A stretch of 8,993 bases of DNA from Gammaproteobacteria bacterium UBA4475 (GTDB taxonomy: Bacteria; Pseudomonadota; Gammaproteobacteria; Pseudomonadales; Azotimanducaceae), in contig DGOD01000076.1 of NCBI GenBank assembly GCA_002389265.1, positions 1 through 8,993 of the forward strand, written 5' to 3'. Under the pieces are notes generated by a model, which made no database searches, was not told where the DNA came from, and was given only the letters and a program-made list of their open reading frames with translations. This document shows positions 6,798-8,993 of this stretch, one piece after another. Position 1 is the stretch's first letter; every line of letters starts with the position of its first letter. The position numbers and the translations under genes are program-made.

Positions 6798-7332
6798 AAC
6801 CTTCGTGCCTCGATGCGCAACAACAGCCATGGTTTTGCTGGCGCTGTCGGCCAGTGCCACCGCCCTCGCCCAACCCGTGCTCGATGGGCACAACATCAAG
6901 CCCGAGCTTGGCCGGCTCGTACCCGACTATCAAGGGACTATCGTCTCTGGCAACGGTTCCGGATTGCCCCTAGGCCAAGGCAGCGTCGAACAAGGCGAGC
7001 AGGTTTTTAACGCGCGTTGCGCTGCCTGCCACGGCCTGGACGGCAAACTCGCAGGCAATCAGCTGGCGGGTGGCATCGGTACCTTAGCCACGGCCCAGCC
7101 AGTCAAAACCGTTGGCAGCTATTGGCCTTACGCGCCGACTTTGTATGACTATATCGCTCGCGCTATGCCCTATAACGAAGAAAAATCGCTGTCTGTGAAC
7201 GAGGTCTATGGAGCCACTGCCTATGTGTTGTATCTCAACGGTATCGTCAAACGCAGCGACGTCGTTAGCGACAGCACTCTGGCCGACATCCAAATGCCCA
7301 ACCGCGACGGTTTTATCGAGCTGCAGCAATAA
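6784..7332 (+). CDS. exported mono-haem cytochrome c, SoxD/SorB-like electron acceptor
   Basis: Periplasmic c-type cytochrome of 182 residues, the expected electron acceptor of the molybdoenzyme encoded just upstream. A Sec signal peptide covers about 1-29 (ATTAMVLLALSASATALA, then QPVLD). One haem-binding motif is present, CAACH at 79-83, with Met128 in RAMPYNEE as likely sixth ligand. The stretch YDYIARAMPY (121-130) followed by SVNEVYGATAYVLYLNGI (137-154) is typical of SoxD-type cytochromes. Paracoccus SoxD is diheme and about twice this length, so this is a short, single-haem version, nearer in plan to SorB. I chose ATG 6784, inside the end of soxC, because AGGAG lies 9 nt upstream and a signal peptide follows at once; the longer frame from 6655 would bury the signal peptide. 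Its stop is 3 nt from the stop of the convergent gene. Confidence 0.87.
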   Translation: MFTCKTFVPRCATTAMVLLALSASATALAQPVLDGHNIKPELGRLVPDYQGTIVSGNGSGLPLGQGSVEQGEQVFNARCAACHGLDGKLAGNQLAGGIGTLATAQPVKTVGSYWPYAPTLYDYIARAMPYNEEKSLSVNEVYGATAYVLYLNGIVKRSDVVSDSTLADIQMPNRDGFIELQQ

Positions 7333-7347
7333 GCGCTAGCCTGCAGC
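7320..7347. other. inverted repeat spanning two convergent stop codons
   Basis: GCTGCAG (7320-7326) and CTGCAGC (7341-7347) form a 7-bp stem, with both stop codons (7330-7332 plus strand, 7336-7338 minus strand) in the 14-nt loop. It is symmetrical, so it could act as a weak bidirectional 3' structure for the cytochrome and isomerase-like genes. There is no T tract on either side, and both arms are coding sequence rich in Leu/Gln/Ala codons, so chance is a fair explanation. Confidence 0.25.
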
Positions 7348-7932
7348 CGCAAGCTGAGCCTCGACAAACTCCATTCGGTCTTTGCCCCAGTACAGGGTGT
7401 CATCGATCATGATCGACGGGGCGCCGAATACCCCGCGGGCCAGGGCCGAATTCGTCGATTCGATTAGCGCCTCGCGCACCACCTGGCTTTCGCAAGCAAT
7501 CTCAAAGGCTGTTGGATCAACACCCAGGCTTTCCGCGATACCTCGCAGCACACTGTACTCGCCAATAGTGCCGATGTTCTGTTCCCAGTAGGCGGCAAAA
7601 ATCGCCGCGATAAATGCCTGCTCCAGACCCCACTGGCGCATGGCGATGGCCCCCTTCAATGCACGACTGGTCTTGATCGGAAATTGATCCGGCATCCTGA
7701 AAGGCAGATCATAACGCTTGGCCCAGCGCATCAGGTCATCCCTGCGGTTGCGTAGCTTGGCTTTGGGCTCATCCATCAGCACGTAACGATTCGACTGAAA
7801 CACATAACCAAGATTAAAGGCATGCCAATTGATCTGCGCATCATACCGAGCCGCCAAAGGCTGGATCAGCTGCAGCGCGAAATAGGTATTCGTGCTGCCC
7901 AGATCCCAGTAGAAATCGATGATTTTCGTCAT
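7336..7932 (-). CDS. 2-hydroxychromene-2-carboxylate isomerase / kappa-GST-like thioredoxin-fold protein
   Basis: A 198-residue DsbA-fold protein of the 2-hydroxychromene-2-carboxylate isomerase (NahD-like)/kappa glutathione transferase family. Characterised members isomerise a ring-opened aromatic intermediate using glutathione. Visible landmarks are the N-terminal beta strand and active-site turn FYWDLGSTNTYFALQ (7-21), the all-helical insert (about 60-150), and the C-terminal GVFGAPSIMIDDTLYWGKDR (167-186) with cis-Pro172 and the W-G-x-D-R signature of the family. The active-site turn usually reads D-x-x-S-P-x-S/A-Y-x-A; here it is GSTNTYFA, keeping Ser13 but lacking the following proline. 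There is no CxxC, so it is not a disulfide oxidoreductase. The start at 7932 has a poor SD (AAGAG about 11 nt upstream). No naphthalene- or other aromatic-degradation genes are adjacent, so the true substrate is open. The family call is firm; the isomerase activity is not proven. Confidence 0.85.
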   Translation of the reverse strand: MTKIIDFYWDLGSTNTYFALQLIQPLAARYDAQINWHAFNLGYVFQSNRYVLMDEPKAKLRNRRDDLMRWAKRYDLPFRMPDQFPIKTSRALKGAIAMRQWGLEQAFIAAIFAAYWEQNIGTIGEYSVLRGIAESLGVDPTAFEIACESQVVREALIESTNSALARGVFGAPSIMIDDTLYWGKDRMEFVEAQLAAAG

Positions 7933-8148
7933 TTAGCGTACTCTTTAGGTGCTCGCGGCACTGCCCAACTCAATATTTTCCCCTTGCCACCTATGGCACG
8001 TGAGATTGTCCATATACAGGGTGACCTGCGACCCCAACATTGAATCATGCAATGAACCAAGCCATCGACGACAACACAGGAACGCCAAGAAGCGTAAACG
8101 ATTTCGAGCATACAGTGAAAACTGTTATGGCAGTTAATCAGGCGTACT

Positions 8149-8220
8149 GCAAAGGTTGTAGGAACGGTTGTAGCAAAAGTTGCAGCAAAAGCTATCGCAA
8201 AGGATCTAGTAAGGCATGTC
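8149..8220. repeat. degenerate 12-bp tandem repeat, six units
   Basis: Six consecutive 12-nt units start at 8149, 8161, 8173, 8185, 8197 and 8209. The consensus is about GCAAAGGTTGTA; units 1 and 3 differ at two positions, and units 4-6 have drifted in the second half. The period is a multiple of three. In one plus-strand frame it reads as a four-residue repeat K-[G/S/A]-[C/Y/S]-[R/S]; a minus-strand frame reads as an F-A-x-x-like repeat. Neither frame has a ribosome site. It is most simply a decayed minisatellite in intergenic DNA. Confidence 0.75.
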
Positions 8221-8269
8221 GTGTCGTGAACGGGGGGACAATACTCGGGAAACCAAAGACATCCGCGCG

Positions 8270-8298
8270 ATGGCAACGGTGTACATCACCGTTGCCAT
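8270..8298 (-). terminator. strong 12-bp-stem hairpin downstream of GST gene
   Basis: ATGGCAACGGTG (8270-8281) and CACCGTTGCCAT (8287-8298) are perfect reverse complements around a 5-nt loop, TACAT. The structure lies 18 nt past the GST stop in the direction of its transcription. That position fits a transcript 3' end, but no T run follows on the minus strand (CGCGCGGATGTC), so it would be a Rho-dependent or RNA-protecting hairpin rather than a canonical intrinsic terminator. Confidence 0.5.
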
Positions 8299-8316
8299 GC
8301 GAGCAACTGACAGCGC

Positions 8317-8928
8317 TTAAGCAGCAGCGCTTGGACGGGCTGCAACCCGCTCGTACCAGGCACTAATATTTTTGTTCGCTTCATTCAATGGCTGGCCAAC
8401 CTGAACACCAAACTCCAAGAAGCAATACAGCATAATATCAGCCAAGGTGAACCGATCGCCGCACACGAACTGCTTACCGGCCATTTGCTGATCAAGCCAA
8501 GTAAGCCGTTCCTGAGCCAGGATCTTCAGGTCGTCAGCCGCGTGAGGAATTGTCCGCAATCGATCCTTGAACATGGCCAGACCTTCTGAGTACCGAAAAC
8601 CATTTGCCACATTTTCCATAATTTGCAGATCGATTCGACGACCCCACATGCGGGTCTCGGCGCGGGCCTCGGCCGTGGTGCCGATCAGGTCCGAGTTGCC
8701 ATTCTTATCGTCTAAGTACTCACAAATCACAGTGATCTCGGCGACAAAGCTACCGTCATCCAGCTGCAAAGCCGGTGTGGTCCCACTGGGGTTTTTCGAA
8801 AGATAATCGGGCTGGCGATTCTCACCGGCCACTAAGTCGATGTCGAGCGTCTCAAGACTGATGCCTCGTTCTGCCATATACATGCGGACGACCTTCGGGT
8901 TAGGTCCAATCGAGTTAATAAGTTTCAT
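8317..8928 (-). CDS. glutathione S-transferase family protein
   Basis: Cytosolic glutathione transferase of 203 residues, near the usual 200-220 for the family. An N-terminal thioredoxin-like domain (about 1-75) carries SIGPNPKVVRMYMAERG (6-22), the cis-proline strand GTTPALQLDDG (49-59, Pro52) and VAEITVICEYLDD (62-74), where Glu64 replaces the usual Glu/Ser pair that binds the gamma-glutamyl group. The helical C-terminal domain includes FVCGDRFTLADIMLY (154-168), with the Thr161/Asp164 N-capping box that is a hallmark of the fold. It should conjugate glutathione to electrophiles or reduce peroxides; the class and substrate cannot be told, though Ser6 or Asn10 in the first loop could be the activating residue. 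AGGAG lies 5 nt before the ATG. A strong hairpin follows the gene. The isomerase-like gene is downstream on the same strand but 384 nt away, so it is probably separately transcribed. Confidence 0.9.
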   Translation of the reverse strand: MKLINSIGPNPKVVRMYMAERGISLETLDIDLVAGENRQPDYLSKNPSGTTPALQLDDGSFVAEITVICEYLDDKNGNSDLIGTTAEARAETRMWGRRIDLQIMENVANGFRYSEGLAMFKDRLRTIPHAADDLKILAQERLTWLDQQMAGKQFVCGDRFTLADIMLYCFLEFGVQVGQPLNEANKNISAWYERVAARPSAAA

Positions 8929-8993
8929 GCTGACTCCTGCTATTGAGCTATTGCTCCAAGCGACTTAGTGTGAATATAGACGTAAAATTGATA
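8929..8993 (-). promoter_or_regulatory. upstream region of GST gene, partial
   Basis: This 65-nt stretch to the window edge holds the GST ribosome site (AGGAG on the minus strand, 8938-8934). Further up, on the minus strand, lie a TATATT hexamer and an overlapping TTCACA hexamer in an AT-rich stretch. TATATT could be a -10 whose -35 is outside the window; TTCACA resembles a -35 but has no good -10 at 16-18 nt. No upstream gene is visible. Confidence 0.25.

Larger units (their letters stand above)
7933..8316. other. 384-nt intergenic region with no convincing gene
   Basis: This gap lies between the GST gene and the isomerase-like gene, both on the minus strand. It holds the 12-bp tandem repeat (8149-8220), the 12-bp-stem hairpin (8270-8298), and smaller inverted repeats: TGCCA/TGGCA at 7985-7998, and ACAGT/ACTGT around a GAAA loop at 8112-8125. 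Reading frames exist on both strands but lack ribosome sites and credible protein composition. The repeat section is locally more A-rich than the flanking genes. A promoter for the isomerase-like gene should be near 7940-8050; I see only weak candidates, such as TATATG on the minus strand near 8015. Confidence 0.6.

Noticed and set aside
7929..8276. 115-codon minus-strand frame whose stop overlaps the isomerase start as ATGA
   Set aside because: The start is a TTG inside the strong hairpin, the product is an unlikely Cys/Trp-rich mixture, and part of it is a translated tandem repeat. The ATGA overlap is probably chance.
8040..8366. 108-codon plus-strand reading frame with a Cys-rich middle, considered as a small peptide gene
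   Set aside because: It starts with TTG, has no SD at that start or at the internal ATGs (8052, 8127), and its end is antisense to the GST gene. The Cys-rich part is explained by the 12-bp repeat.

Overview
The window looks like chromosomal DNA of an aerobic, heterotrophic proteobacterium, most likely a (possibly marine) gammaproteobacterium. This rests on gene content only: paired FadE-type acyl-CoA dehydrogenases, a SoxC-type molybdoenzyme with a c-type cytochrome, an MscS channel, an M14-type deacylase, and two glutathione-type thioredoxin-fold enzymes. Coding density is high, starts mostly carry recognisable Shine-Dalgarno (SD) sites, and no plasmid, phage, transposon, tRNA, rRNA or CRISPR signature is visible. 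The genus cannot be fixed from the sequence.

Left block (about 1-4877, all minus strand). Read in the direction of transcription, it begins with an MscS-family mechanosensitive channel (4877-3558). Next comes a zinc-dependent AstE/aspartoacylase-like deacylase (3407-2349). Two acyl-CoA dehydrogenase subunits follow (2252-1116 and 1105-62), only 10 nt apart, with the SD of the second embedded in the stop of the first. The two dehydrogenase subunits have complementary motif sets, which points to an obligate heteromer. A 12-bp perfect palindrome lies just upstream of the pair, and a GC-rich tandem repeat able to form hairpins lies just downstream.

Middle block (about 4878-7332, plus strand after a divergent gap). 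A 108-residue orphan multi-spanning membrane protein (5127-5453) has an SD that can be sequestered by an upstream hairpin arm. It is followed by a SoxC/sulfite-oxidase-family molybdoenzyme with a twin-arginine leader (5553-6797), overlapped by 14 nt by an exported mono-haem cytochrome c (6784-7332). The last two should form a periplasmic sulfite or sulfane dehydrogenase that passes electrons to the cytochrome chain. No soxXYZAB genes are in the window.

Right block (about 7336-8928, minus strand). A 2-hydroxychromene-2-carboxylate isomerase/kappa-GST-like protein (7932-7336) converges on the cytochrome gene with a 3-nt gap. A 384-nt non-coding gap holds a degenerate 12-bp tandem repeat and a perfect 12-bp-stem hairpin. 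A classical glutathione S-transferase (8928-8317) ends the window.

Most of the window is ordinary metabolic sequence. The items most worth a second look are the complementary dehydrogenase pair, the SoxC/short-cytochrome pair, the 12-bp tandem repeat at 8149-8220, and the possible SD-masking leader of the orphan membrane protein. I do not see convincing evidence of an entirely new multi-gene system.
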